64,000 bases of DNA from Chaetoderma sp. LZ-2023a (taxonomy: Eukaryota; Mollusca; Caudofoveata; Chaetodermatida; Chaetodermatidae), in the NCBI GenBank assembly GCA_034401795.1, contig CM067360.1, positions 49,066,573 through 49,130,572 of the forward strand, written 5' to 3'. Below, one piece after another: positions 47,789-57,523 of the stretch; positions within the stretch are counted from its first letter, which is position 1; each line of letters starts with the position of its first letter. The notes under the pieces were generated by a model. That model saw only the letters and a program-made list of their open reading frames with translations, searched no databases and had not been told where the DNA came from. A program made the position numbers and the translations under genes.

Positions 47789-48003
47789 GCCAATAAATTA
47801 GTCAGCGGAAGTGCTAGTCTGCGCATGCGCGGTGGTGGGGCTGGCATCCGCCAGACTACGCTCTGACTCCCTGCCCAGTAGGGGCACCTAACTGTTTTAA
47901 TCTGAGTGTTTATTGAGTGAAAGCCAATATTTAGCAATATCAAAAGTATTAGGGAGGTAAGTATCAACTCTCTCGTGAAAAAAGAAATCCTTGATTTCGT
48001 TTA
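47789..48003 (+). repeat. Right inverted terminal repeat and right tip of A
   Basis: It is the complement of the left ITR through 'cgcatgcgcggtggtggggc' and 'gcccagtaggggcaccta', then a unique tip 'caactctctcgtg...gatttcgttta'. AG|GTAAGTAT at 47955-47964 is a consensus splice donor on the + strand. A short unmatched patch (gtcagc against caaaga) sits near the inner edge. Confidence 0.92.
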
Positions 48004-49297
48004 TTTCTCTTCGTATCACATCCCTTAGCCCAGTATGGCACTGCCACTTCCTAACTGTCAGCCTCTCCTTTTCCCCTTTCGTGTTCACCAATATCTTTCT
48101 TCATGTCTGCTTGTCTTAATTTTTAACCCCTTTTTCAGTTCAGGTCTACATAGACGATTAACTCTTCAAGGATTAATTCCCTATGTCTCTGTTCTCAGAC
48201 ATCTCAGTAGCTATCTGAATATGTCTTCATCTAGGCTGGATTGTCAACAGGGGAAATCTCGTCGATCTCCAAATCAGATATTCACTCACTTACATGTATG
48301 GAACCTTTTCGATCTTGTCCAAAGGAAGTTATTTCCTTCCCTCATCATTGTTAAGGCCTTTATATCTACTATCCAGTGTTTTCAGTGTGGGCCAGTTCAT
48401 TTCGGCCAGGTCTTTCTTCATATTATAGCCCTGATGGTGTCGGTGGAAAAGGTGTTTTCTTGGACCTATTTCAGGAGACGGCCTTTCAGCTTTTCCTCAT
48501 GTTCCTTGGAATCTATTATCTGGACCCTCTAGTTCCTTGTTTCCTCATTAAATTCCATCTTATGAGTATTAGTTTGGAAAGACATCCAATCTCTGCTACT
48601 AGGTGGTCCAATTCATTCCCCTTTCCTCAGGTTATTTGTTTACACAAACTCATCACTGTGACACATTCCATCTCCTCAAGCCATCTTCTCGGACGCATCC
48701 CTGGAAGGATAGGGATCAATCCGGGATTCCATGAACATTTCAGGCACTTGGTCCCCTCTGGAAGCCTCTTACCACGTCAACCTTTTCGAGTTGTGGACTG
48801 TTTTTCCATGCCCTAGTCCTTTGGGATCCCATGATACGTGGTTTATCAATTCTTATCCGCTCGGACAATTTCACAGTGGTCTAGTTCATCATTCATCAGC
48901 GAGGGATCAGGTGGTCATTCTCTGCCAAGAGTCCATGATAATTCTTCACTGGTGCAGAGCCCGCAACATTTCTCTCCATGCAGCCCACAAGTTAAATTTT
49001 CTGGCCGACCAATTATCTCGTCCTTCCGGGATCCCAGAAATGGAAAAGGAATTGAAAGAGGCTGTAGTCAAGTCGATTTTTCTTCAGTTCAGTCGTCCCC
49101 ACATAGATCTTTTGGCTACTCTCAAGAACCAAAAGATATCCATCTTCATATCTCCCTTTCCGGAATAGATGGCCTTTTCAGTCAATGTTCTAGCCCAATC
49201 TTGGGACAACATGTTCGCTTATGCCTTTTCCCCAACGTTTCTCATTGCTCTGGTCCTTATAAAGATCTGGCAACATCTCTGTGTGGTCCTGTTAATA
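48004..49297 (+). pseudogene. RT/RNase H gene of B, middle part
   Basis: The continuation of B's RT after element A. Recognisable blocks are LPFRVHQYL (RVLPFG region), VHIDD-like remnants at 48135-48165 (VYIDD in the frame reading 'gtctacatagacgat'), ISLHAAHKLNFLADQLSR (RNase H end), HIDLLATLKNQKISIF (DLFAT block) and WDNMFAYAFSPTFLIALVLIKIWQ. Frames shift several times, so the gene is dead. It is cut at 49297 by the small TIR element. Confidence 0.72.
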
Positions 49298-50363
49298 CCA
49301 TATTTCGCTTAATAGTAACCTAGGCTTCTATTAGGACAAGAGGTGTTCAATTTCCAACCAAATATCTCTGAGAAAGGGGGTGGGCTTATATTACAGAGTT
49401 TTCCCAAAGAAGTTTTCTAAAATTGATGCCACGGAAATTCAACGTATTTTCTCCCGTAAAAATTCCCACCGCCTACGCCTATGTTTAATGTATACCTCAA
49501 AACATCACCGGGGAAGTGAAATTATTTGATTTGAGCGCCTAAATATTGCGTATCCTTTAGTAAATCTCGTTTATTACATCAAAATTAATCCACGATTTGA
49601 TATAAAATGGCGTCGCGAAAAAATACAAATCACGTGATTCGCCTCCAATTGAGTTTATTTTAGAGCGAGTACTCGGATATAAATATTCTGGAATCAGGGA
49701 TTCGGAACTCGGGAATATCTATATATTATCATTGCGAGAAAGGAACTGAGCATTATACTGATATTAAAAAATGGGTAGCCGTTTGATAAACTCCCGTTAG
49801 CGTATAATATCTTGCGAGAACATGATGCCTCCCATCGCAAGAACTGCTGGCTCGCCAACTTAAGAAGCCGGCTATATTGTCATTCGTAATAATTAAATTT
49901 GGATCCTTGTTGTTTGGTACATAAATTTGGTCTTAAAATCTATTTATAAGGAAGGTATTTAATCATGCCAAGACTGTTTTGCACGCATTTTGACTACAAA
50001 AGTGTGGAATAAACTTTATTATATCTTGAACATACGTGGCCTACTATTAGTATTAACCTAATAGGCGGTTGAGATTTACAAATCCGAGGCCTGTATTGAC
50101 TTCTAGAGGGGCCGGGAATGTATCAGGACAGAGATTGGTTTGATGTAGACACACCCTGTGACACAATTGTTATTATTATACACGCTATTCTTACAAATTT
50201 GCTCGTAAGAAAAATTTTCCTATACAATCTGCCGAGTTAGGGGGTGGGCTTCTAATACAGAGTTTTGCTGTTTTGAAACTGCTAAGAAATCATTGGAGCT
50301 CATATGTCAAAGTTAGGGGGTGGGCTTCAATTTGATCATAGGCTACTATTAAGCGAAATACGG
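49298..50363. mobile_element. TA-flanked TIR element (1,066 bp) inside B
   Basis: It begins CCATATTTCGCTTAATAGTA and ends with the complement of CCGTATTTCGCTTAATAGTA. TA flanks both sides (49296-49297 and 50364-50365). Removing the element and one TA gives ATA|GCT in B, restoring V-L-L-I-A-P-F-W, which matches VLLMAPDW of element A. TA duplication and CCGTA-type ends fit a Tc1/mariner-like or related non-autonomous transposon. It has no transposase. 'agaagcccaccccctaact' blocks link it to the outer TIR element. Confidence 0.85.
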
Positions 50364-51403
50364 TAGCTCCATTTTGGCCGACAAAGTCTTGGTTTCCAGA
50401 TCTCCTGGACCTTCTTGTAGATTTCCCTCGTCTATTACCTTTTTCCAACAATCTCTTGTTCCAGAACAGAGGCTGGATTCTCCATCAGAACCCAGAAATC
50501 TTTCGCCTGGCAGTCTGGAAGCTGTCGAGTTGCCCCCTCCTTCGTCAATCTTTCAGTCAGATCTCAAGAACTTTTGAAAAATCTCTCAGAGCCTCCACTC
50601 AGAACATTTTAAGGCTTGATTTGAGTTTTTTAAGAAATTCTATCCTGCCCTCTGAGGCCTCTGTGATTCAAGATCAGAAGTTTTTGGTTTTCCTTTTTGA
50701 TCAGAAGAAGCTGTCAGTTAACACTGTCGGATCCTATTGGTTTGGTCTGAACTCTTTCGTCATATGCCTTATGCAAAAACATTTTCATGATCTCATTAAA
50801 GGTAGGGGAAATTCTCGTCTTCTCTTTAAGAAACCCCTTCCTTCTTGGACCCTTCCTGTTGTACTGCAGGTTCTTGCTGGAAAACATTTTGAACCCTTAG
50901 GTTCTGTTTGTTTAAAACATCTCATTCTCAAAGCAGTCTTTATTAGCAGTAGCATCAGCTAGCCAACGCTTGGAAATTCATGCCTTATCTGCTGAATTGG
51001 ATAGATTTCAAATTATGGATGATAGCATTATTCTCTATCCGAGGGCAGAATTTCTGTCCAAAACTCAGTTAAATTCTTGGGTAAACCCATTATAAGTCAT
51101 AAACTTTCTTCCTTATCGTCTGGTGCCCTGTTAGGGCTCTTAATATTTACAAACTTTGTACTGCCTCTAAACGATCCGACGATATGCATCTTTGGGTAAC
51201 ATTTGCAGTAGCCGTTGATCGTCCTGCCTCTTTAACTACTATTTCACGTTGGATCATTGATACCATCAAATTTGCCATGAATTAGCTTCTCTTGGGGTCT
51301 ATTTATTAGTAGGGGTTAAGGCCTATGATGTTAGGCCTTGCCACCTCTTGTGCTCTTTTTAATGAATCCTCTCTCGATGACATCATGCAAGTAGCTAACT
51401 GAA
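50364..51403 (+). pseudogene. End of RT gene and tyrosine recombinase of B (cut by element C)
   Basis: First APFWPTKSWFPDLLDLLVDF (end of the RT/RNase H gene), then the recombinase: LPVVLQVLAGKHFEPLGSV, LKHLILKAVF, ASAS-QRLEIHALSAELDRF in a shifted frame, and AYDVRP where intact copies have AHSVRG. The catalytic His is changed to Tyr. The piece stops at MQVAN followed by TGA (Trp codon changed), exactly at the insertion of C, and resumes as KSE at 58433. Confidence 0.8.
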
Positions 51404-51600
51404 ATTTCACATCAAGAGTATACTTACCTCCCTAATACTTTTGATATTGCTAAATATCGGCTTTCACTCAATAAAACACTCAGATTAAAAACAGTTAGGT
51501 GCCCCTACTGGGCAGGGAGTCAGAGGTAGTCCGGCGGATGCTCGCCCCACCACCGCGCATGCGCCGACTACTACTTCCTCTTTGCTCATTTATTGGCAAA
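51404..51600 (+). repeat. Left inverted terminal repeat of C
   Basis: It starts ATTTCACATCAAGAGTATAC. The bulk is complementary to 58217-58393. It carries 'tccggcggatgctcgcc' where A has 'tctggcggatgccagcc', and the right ITR of C carries the same version. Confidence 0.93.
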
Positions 51601-51688
51601 GGGTTACATGCGGTTTTGTGTTCTCTATACTTTTCTGCGCGTTACCTTGTTTTTTACTCACATTTGACGATTCTTGTACGGTGGAAGC

Positions 51689-51739
51689 ATGTCGGAAAGG
51701 GAGGATTCGCCTTTAGAAGGAGCGGGATCTCTTTATCAG
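51689..51739 (+). CDS. Gag of C, exon 1
   Basis: Seventeen codons, MSEREDSPLEGAGSLYQ, then donor CAG|GTGAAT. It joins in phase 0 to exon 2 at 52505. The same arrangement is seen in A. Confidence 0.6.
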
Positions 51740-52504
51740 GTGAATTCTTTGATATGCTAGCGTGTTTTGTCCCGGTTTAATGTATTTCCGGGACTCGCGC
51801 TTACCGTGATTAGCGCCTGATTATGTTGGTTTTTTACAACATGGTGCTTTATATGTCTCATTTCTCTTTGTGTTTTGTCCACAGGTATCGCATAGACGCT
51901 TTGATGGACTTCTCGGCACAAGAGGATATGTTTTCTCTCCACCACGGTTCCATTTCCTACTAATACTGTTAGGTTATCTAACCAAAAATTCTATGTTCAG
52001 TGAGTTGGAGGCCTGTTATAAAGGTCTTCTCACTTTGCCCTCTTGCTCCAATTCATTCCCCTTAGGTGGAGAGGATGTAGAGGCGTACTATGGTGGAGTT
52101 CTCCGGTTCATCACGTTGGATGGTTTGTCTATACAGGGGTCAGGTATCTAATTATTGATAAACAAAGGGGAGATAATTTCCTTTTTTGCCAATGCTAGAA
52201 TTGGAAGGAGTTATCTCTGTATATCTGATTGTTGTGTACTCGAAATGCCAATTCAACGGAAATGTTCCGGTTACTTATACAATTCGTTCTTGCACTTGGT
52301 GCTTGTTGCGGATCGATTAATTTGGTCACGAGAGTGATGACGTCATAATCGGCCTTGGCCTTTTATTAACAATTAACGTTTTGTCCATGGCTGGTTCTTC
52401 TTGATTTCCGATCTTGATGATCCTGTCCCTCTCTTTTTAGTTGGTTTTGAGTTCGCTAACCTTAACTATCTTGCTCATTGTCCCTGTCCTTTGTCCTGTT
52501 TCAG
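51740..52504 (+). other. Gag intron and leader of C
   Basis: GT...AG, 765 bp, with acceptor 'ttgtcctgtttcag'. TGACGTCA at 52338-52345 matches the position of the octamer in A. An alternative is an unspliced leader. Confidence 0.55.
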
Positions 52505-54553
52505 AGACCTGGTTGCCCGTCCTGCGGGAGGTTTCTTAAAAGCCGCTTCGTTCCGCACTTGTGCTTCAGCTGCAGTCCCTGTGGACCGTTGCTGAAGTGC
52601 GACGTATGTAAGCAGTGGGGGGGCGAATTAATGTCTGATTTTCTCGCATTGCAGGCAAGGGAGAAGGTGATGGAGGAAGAGAGGAAGAAGAAGGAAAAAG
52701 TTTGTAAGAAGGGTAAGAAGAAGGCCTCATCCGCGGTGGATATGGAGGCCTTCAGGTCCGAAATGTTGCAAGAGATGCAGAGGACAATAAAGGATCTGGT
52801 CCCAGAGTTGCTTCGTGGCATGCTCCCTGGGCCAGCTCCTTTGTTGTCCTCGGCATCTGCTTACGAGCAGGTGATCCCCGCCTCTGAATCCGGTCTCTTT
52901 AGGTCCGGTCCGGTTGTAGATTCAGAGGTGGCCCCTTTGTTGGGGGTAGTCCAAGGCCCTGGCAGCAGGCATGGCGCCGCGCCGAGGGGCCGTGGACAGC
53001 GGTTGTTGCTGGGACCCGCGGTCTGCTCATCAGACCCCGGGTATCCGCGCGCCGAAGGTGTCAAACCCTCCTATGGCACCTTTCCTGGCCAGTCCGGGTT
53101 AGCTCTCTTTGCTGACCCGGAGTCTAATCTTTCTGGCCAGGAAGAAGAGGATCTCCTGCTGGGGTCGCCTTCTGAGGACGTGGCCATGGAATACAACGTC
53201 TGTGCACCCCTCGCGGGGAATGCAGGCGACGTGTTCCATGGTTCTACTCACGCAGGAGTAGATTTCACGGTCCAGAGGGTGTCCCCGGGCGGTGCTGTTG
53301 ACCACGGATACCGCATACCTCGGCTTGCCGATGGTATTGCTGGTGCTGGTCAGACCCGTGGTAGAGCGGTGTTTACCCCACGCTCTGCCACGGCGCCTGC
53401 TCCTGGTCAGGCCGCGGAATTTAGCATGCCTGCTCTCTCGGGCCCGCATGCTTTTCCAGGCTTGCCAGGGGTATCAGCTTACCCGCCGTCGACATCAACT
53501 GCGAGTGCTCTGGAGGAAGACGAAGGCCCTCGTCTAGTAGAGCGCTCGCAGTTAGCCACGGAGGAGGATTGGTCGGACGCTTGCCAGTGGCTGGTAAGTG
53601 TTCGGCCCGATCTACCCGTGGAGCTGCCGGCTAGCCAGCGTGACCATAGGCCGTGGTTAGCTGGTAGGCCGGCGGCTACCGCTATGCCATCTCTGCCGCT
53701 TGCTGAGCATGTCGTGGACATGTTCGAAGCGGCAGAGGCGTCCATTAAGGTGAATGGACGTCTCGCGAAGGCCCCTCGCGAGGTGGCGAAGCGGTGCCGC
53801 ATCGTGCCCCTGGATTACCAGCGGTACGGTGTGGTGCCGAAGCCAAGCGTTGATGATCGCGCGGCTTTGGGCGAAGATGCGCGGCCGGGCTCCCGTTCTG
53901 ACACGGGAGTCTTGTGCTCGAACGCGTTGCGTTCGGCGAATGCCGCGCTGCGGGATGCGGAGGAGAGTGGGAGGGCGTCGATTGCCGCTCTGTCCCACGT
54001 CTCCCAGCTGCTACAGGGGGTGGTAGCGGCTTCCGCATCACGCCAACCAAGCCCGGTAACAGTCCAGAGAGCCATTCAGGATGGTATCAACCTGGCTTTG
54101 GACTGTTTGACGCGGGCGGTAACCAGAAGTGTCCGGGCGAGGCGCACGTTTGCGCTTGACAATCTGTGCCCGTCCCAGGACCTGTATAATAGGCTGCTGC
54201 GGACGCCTATGACAGGTCCTGGTCTCTTTGGAGGTGAGGGATGCAGGCACCTCCAGGAGACGGTCACTCTGGTTAATAACCAGAGGGCGCTGCGGGAACA
54301 ATTTGAGGTGCTCCGGCGGGAGCGTGTTCGCGCGGCACCCCCTGCGTATCGTCCTCTGCAGGCTCGAGGTGGTGCTGGCCAGGTCAGAGGCCAGCCACCG
54401 TCGCAACGTAGGCCTAGGCCACGGGCGATTCGGCCAGCAGCGAGGGGGGCGCAGGCTCCCCAGCCGCACCCAGCCAGACAGCCGCCCGCGCACCGTGGTG
54501 CGCGCGGCGCTGGGCGGGGCGCGCGGGGATCTGGTCGCGGTAATCGGGCCTGA
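52505..54553 (+). CDS. Gag of C, exon 2 (undisrupted)
   Basis: 682 codons to TGA; with exon 1, 699 aa. Begins RPGCPSCGRFLKSRFVPH with Cys pairs CPSC, CFSC (then SPC) and CDVC, a zinc-ribbon-like module. A Lys/Glu-rich helix and RTIKDLVPELLRGMLPG follow, then VIPASESGLFRSGP (the point where A is frameshifted), QLATEEDWSDACQWLVSV, RCRIVPLDYQRYGVVPKPS, FALDNLCPSQDLYNRL, and a basic Arg/Gly/Pro tail. The first ORF Met upstream (52478) lies in the intron sequence. It is a structural, nucleic-acid-binding protein by position and composition; it has no recognisable enzyme motif. Confidence 0.85.
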   Translation, partial: RPGCPSCGRFLKSRFVPHLCFSCSPCGPLLKCDVCKQWGGELMSDFLALQAREKVMEEERKKKEKVCKKGKKKASSAVDMEAFRSEMLQEMQRTIKDLVPELLRGMLPGPAPLLSSASAYEQVIPASESGLFRSGPVVDSEVAPLLGVVQGPGSRHGAAPRGRGQRLLLGPAVCSSDPGYPRAEGVKPSYGTFPGQSGLALFADPESNLSGQEEEDLLLGSPSEDVAMEYNVCAPLAGNAGDVFHGSTHAGVDFTVQRVSPGGAVDHGYRIPRLADGIAGAGQTRGRAVFTPRSATAPAPGQAAEFSMPALSGPHAFPGLPGVSAYPPSTSTASALEEDEGPRLVERSQLATEEDWSDACQWLVSVRPDLPVELPASQRDHRPWLAGRPAATAMPSLPLAEHVVDMFEAAEASIKVNGRLAKAPREVAKRCRIVPLDYQRYGVVPKPSVDDRAALGEDARPGSRSDTGVLCSNALRSANAALRDAEESGRASIAALSHVSQLLQGVVAASASRQPSPVTVQRAIQDGINLALDCLTRAVTRSVRARRTFALDNLCPSQDLYNRLLRTPMTGPGLFGGEGCRHLQETVTLVNNQRALREQFEVLRRERVRAAPPAYRPLQARGGAGQVRGQPPSQRRPRPRAIRPAARGAQAPQPHPARQPPAHRGARGAGRGARGSGRGNRA

Positions 54554-56684
54554 TGGCCTGGTTACCGCGGTGGGAACCACTCCGGTGTTTCAGGCCGAGA
54601 GAACAGTGCCACTCTGGCCCTCCTTATGTCCACCTCTATCCCTAGGTGGACCGGTGGGCGGCCGTTTGGCCGCCCGCTTGCCAGAGTGGAAGCGGTTGAC
54701 TCAGGACCGTTTAGTCTTGCGATGGCTTTCGGTCGGGTATCGTCCTGACTGGGTGACAGGCCCGCCATCGCGACTGTCTCTCGCGCCGATCTGGACTCCC
54801 ATTCCACGGGATCCGGATCAGAGGTTGTGTATAGAGGAGGAAATAAATTCCCTCATACTAAAAGAAGCCATTCAGCCGGCACAGAGGTGCCCGGGCTTCT
54901 ATTCAACCCTGTTCTTGGTAACAAAAAACACCGGAGGGTGGAGGCCGATTCTCAACCTCAAGCCGTTGAACAAGTTCATCGAGACACCCAGTTTCAAGAT
55001 GGAGACTGTGCGCTCGGTGTTGGCGGGGTTAGAGCGAGGAATGTGGACAGCGTCGATAGATTTGAAAGATGCTTATTTCCACATTCCCATAGAGAGGAGT
55101 TTCCGTCGCTTCCTGAGATTTGCTTTTCAGGGCCGGCGGTGGGAATTCAGGGTGTTACCCTTCGGAATTTCCACGGCTCCTCGGGTCTTCACCCGTGTGG
55201 TTCTCGCGATCACTGCATACCTCCGCAGGAGAAGCATAGCAGTCCACACGTACATAGACGACTGGCTGTTGAAAGCACACACCCGGGAATCGTTGTCAGC
55301 CAATCTGGAGATTGTTTTGAAAATTCTCTCGGACTTGGGCTGGGTGATCAATTTCCCGAAATCAGAGCTAACTCCATCCCAGAAGTTTGTTTACCTGGGC
55401 ATGTTCTTCGATCTGGAGACGGGGTATGTGTACCCCACTCAGGAGAGGGTTCAAATACTCATCTCGGTAATTCAGTCGGTGTGCGACAGTCGTCATGTCC
55501 TGGCACGGGTTTACTTGAGAATGCTGGGCTTGATGGTTTCTTTGGAACCAGTCATTCCACAGGCCGCCTTGCGCAGGCGTCCGATCCAGTTGTTTCTCAT
55601 GACACAGTGGACCCAGAGTTCAGGTTCGCTGGACTCGAACGTGTCGGTGTTGGCGCCTCTGATTCACCACCTGCAATGGTGGTTGAATACAGAGAATCTC
55701 TTGCCGGGGGTTTTGCTAACCCCTCCCCACCCTCAGGTGACTGTGTATACAGATGCATCGATGGAGGGGTGGGGAGCTTGTCTGGAAGAGTCCACAGTAT
55801 CAGGGCTTTGGGATCTGGATCAGTCCAAGGAACATATCAATCTACTAGAGCTAAGAGCAGTAGTCCTGGGCCTGGAACATTTCTTACAGAAAGTTCAGGG
55901 CAAGATTGTTCTAATTCGTTCAGACAACTCAACAGTAGTGACTTACATAAACCGCCAGGGCGGAACGAAGTCGCCCAGTCTCTGTATGATGACATGGAAA
56001 CTGCTTTGTTGGTGCCTGGATCATGGGATCACCTTGAAAGCAGTTCATATTCCGGGGAGGTTAAATCTGCTAGCAGACTCATTGAGCCGAAGGATGAGTG
56101 TTTTACCCACGGAATGGCAACTAAATCAATGTGTGGCGGATCGTCTGTTCGACCATTGGGGGAAACCCAACATAGATTTGTTCGCGATGAAGAAGAATGC
56201 GAAGATGACGACGTACGTCTCTCCGATTCCAGACCCAAGCGCTTTCGCAACAGATGCGTTAGCTATCAGCTGGGAGGGAATGTATGCATACGCATTCCCC
56301 CCAGCAATCCTGATTCCAAAGGTGCTTCAGAAAATCAGGCAGCAGGAGTGCCAAGTGCTTCTGATCGCCCCGGATTGGCCAAGCCGATCGTGGTATACGG
56401 ATCTGCTGGACCTTCTGGTCTGCAATCCGGTTCCGCTGCCTCTGATGGACAACCTTATCTTCCAGGGCAAGGCCCTTCACGACAATCCGTCAATGTTCCG
56501 ATTGACTGCGTGGATGTTGTCAAGGAATCTAGAATTAAGGAGGGCTTTTCTGAGCAAGCGGCCATGTTTATGGCCAAAGCCAGGAGGGGGTCAACCTCCA
56601 GAGCATATAATTATAAAATCAACAGATTTGCAGAATGGTGCTCAAAAAGATGTATTGATCCAATGGAATCATCTATTCAGGTAG
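54228..56684 (+). CDS. pol: Reverse transcriptase / RNase H of C
   Basis: An open frame of 818 codons, the same length as in A; the first ~109 overlap gag (+1 relative frame), so expression may use frameshifting or re-initiation near the gag stop. RT: LVTKNTGGWRPILNLKPLN, SIDLKDAYFHIPI, VLPFGISTAPRVFT, YIDD (342-345), YLGM. RNase H: VYTDAS, LLELRA, IRSDNST, then HIPGRLNLLADSLSR. The C-terminal region NIDLFAMKKN...YVSPIPD...LIAPDWPSRSWY follows. The enzyme copies element RNA into DNA. No premature stop is seen. Confidence 0.94.
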   Translation: MEVRDAGTSRRRSLWLITRGRCGNNLRCSGGSVFARHPLRIVLCRLEVVLARSEASHRRNVGLGHGRFGQQRGGRRLPSRTQPDSRPRTVVRAALGGARGDLVAVIGPDGLVTAVGTTPVFQAERTVPLWPSLCPPLSLGGPVGGRLAARLPEWKRLTQDRLVLRWLSVGYRPDWVTGPPSRLSLAPIWTPIPRDPDQRLCIEEEINSLILKEAIQPAQRCPGFYSTLFLVTKNTGGWRPILNLKPLNKFIETPSFKMETVRSVLAGLERGMWTASIDLKDAYFHIPIERSFRRFLRFAFQGRRWEFRVLPFGISTAPRVFTRVVLAITAYLRRRSIAVHTYIDDWLLKAHTRESLSANLEIVLKILSDLGWVINFPKSELTPSQKFVYLGMFFDLETGYVYPTQERVQILISVIQSVCDSRHVLARVYLRMLGLMVSLEPVIPQAALRRRPIQLFLMTQWTQSSGSLDSNVSVLAPLIHHLQWWLNTENLLPGVLLTPPHPQVTVYTDASMEGWGACLEESTVSGLWDLDQSKEHINLLELRAVVLGLEHFLQKVQGKIVLIRSDNSTVVTYINRQGGTKSPSLCMMTWKLLCWCLDHGITLKAVHIPGRLNLLADSLSRRMSVLPTEWQLNQCVADRLFDHWGKPNIDLFAMKKNAKMTTYVSPIPDPSAFATDALAISWEGMYAYAFPPAILIPKVLQKIRQQECQVLLIAPDWPSRSWYTDLLDLLVCNPVPLPLMDNLIFQGKALHDNPSMFRLTAWMLSRNLELRRAFLSKRPCLWPKPGGGQPPEHIIIKSTDLQNGAQKDVLIQWNHLFR

Positions 56685-57523
56685 TGGCTGATTTCCTCTG
56701 TCACCTATATGATGCCTATAGCCTCAAGCCTAACTCTATTGCTGGTTATAAGTCAGCTTTAATGACTGTTATTCCTTGCTTGGCTAATAGGGGGAGTGAT
56801 GAAGTAAGTACATTAAATGTATTAATTAAAGGCATGGGCAATCTAAGACCAAGGAATCCTCCACTGATTCCGTCTTGGAGTTTATCACTGGTGCTCCAGG
56901 TACTAGGTGATAAGCCTTTTGAACCACTTAGTTCCATTTCTATGAAAATGTTAACTCTTAAAACTGTATTTTTAATTGCTGCGGCCTCGGCGAGGCGTAG
57001 GAGTGAAATTCACGCCTTATCAGCCGAGGTTGACCGTTTTGTGGTTACAGGGGAAGGCCTTAAGCTTCTACCTAGGATTAATTTCTTGTCTAAAAATCAG
57101 TCATTGAAATATCCAGGTCAACCTATTTTTTTGCCATCTTTAACTAGATATGATCCTAATTCTAAAGTATGGTGCCCCGTACGGGCGCTGCTCCGGTACA
57201 AACAGCGTACTTCGGAGTGGCGTACCGACCAGTCAGCGTTATGGTTGTCATATATTGAACCCCATGGTAGGGCGTCTAAGGACACCATTTCTAGGTGGAT
57301 TGTGGAATGTATTCAATTTTGTCACAAATCCGCCACCGGGCGACAGGTTGACGTGGCCAAGGCTCACAGTGTCCGCGGTGTCGTGACATCCACTGCCCTT
57401 TTTAATGGGGTCCCTGTGGATGATATTATGTCAGTGGCTCAGTGGCACTGTGAGTCAAGTTTTACAGACCATTACCTCCGTGACACCTCTAACCCTCTCG
57501 CCTTGTCGATTTTGAAACAATAA
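56564..57523 (+). CDS. Tyrosine recombinase of C
   Basis: The frame is open from 54827 (898 codons), but everything before about 56500 is the antiphase of the RT/RNase H gene. The start chosen is MFMAKARRGSTSRAYNYK (56564, 319 codons). Catalytic set: Arg in SARRRSEI, AHSVRG (His and Arg), QWHCES (Trp) and FTDHYLRD (Tyr). Nearly identical to the recombinase of A, with a handful of substitutions (for example Ser/Thr, Lys/Arg). It replaces the DDE integrase of LTR elements. The last ~120 bases of the RT frame overlap it. Confidence 0.93.
   Translation: MFMAKARRGSTSRAYNYKINRFAEWCSKRCIDPMESSIQVVADFLCHLYDAYSLKPNSIAGYKSALMTVIPCLANRGSDEVSTLNVLIKGMGNLRPRNPPLIPSWSLSLVLQVLGDKPFEPLSSISMKMLTLKTVFLIAAASARRRSEIHALSAEVDRFVVTGEGLKLLPRINFLSKNQSLKYPGQPIFLPSLTRYDPNSKVWCPVRALLRYKQRTSEWRTDQSALWLSYIEPHGRASKDTISRWIVECIQFCHKSATGRQVDVAKAHSVRGVVTSTALFNGVPVDDIMSVAQWHCESSFTDHYLRDTSNPLALSILKQ

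Larger units (their letters stand above)
40958..48003 (+). mobile_element. DIRS-type retrotransposon A (7.05 kb)
   Basis: The inverted terminal repeats are about 176 bp (about 40974-41150 and 47789-47964), plus unique outer tips of about 16 bp (left) and 39 bp (right). An internal complementary region (47621-47720) is the exact fusion of the complements of both tips. This ITR plus ICR layout with a tyrosine recombinase and no integrase or aspartic protease defines DIRS-type elements, which are thought to replicate through a circular DNA. Genes in order are spliced gag (one frameshift), RT/RNase H and recombinase. It lies in the RT gene of B, in the same orientation. Its GC-rich gag contrasts with the AT-rich surroundings. 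Confidence 0.95.

Noticed and set aside
53657..54580. Reverse-strand ORFs over the gag of C (and equivalents over A)
   Set aside because: GC-rich shadow ORFs opposite a well-supported gag frame.
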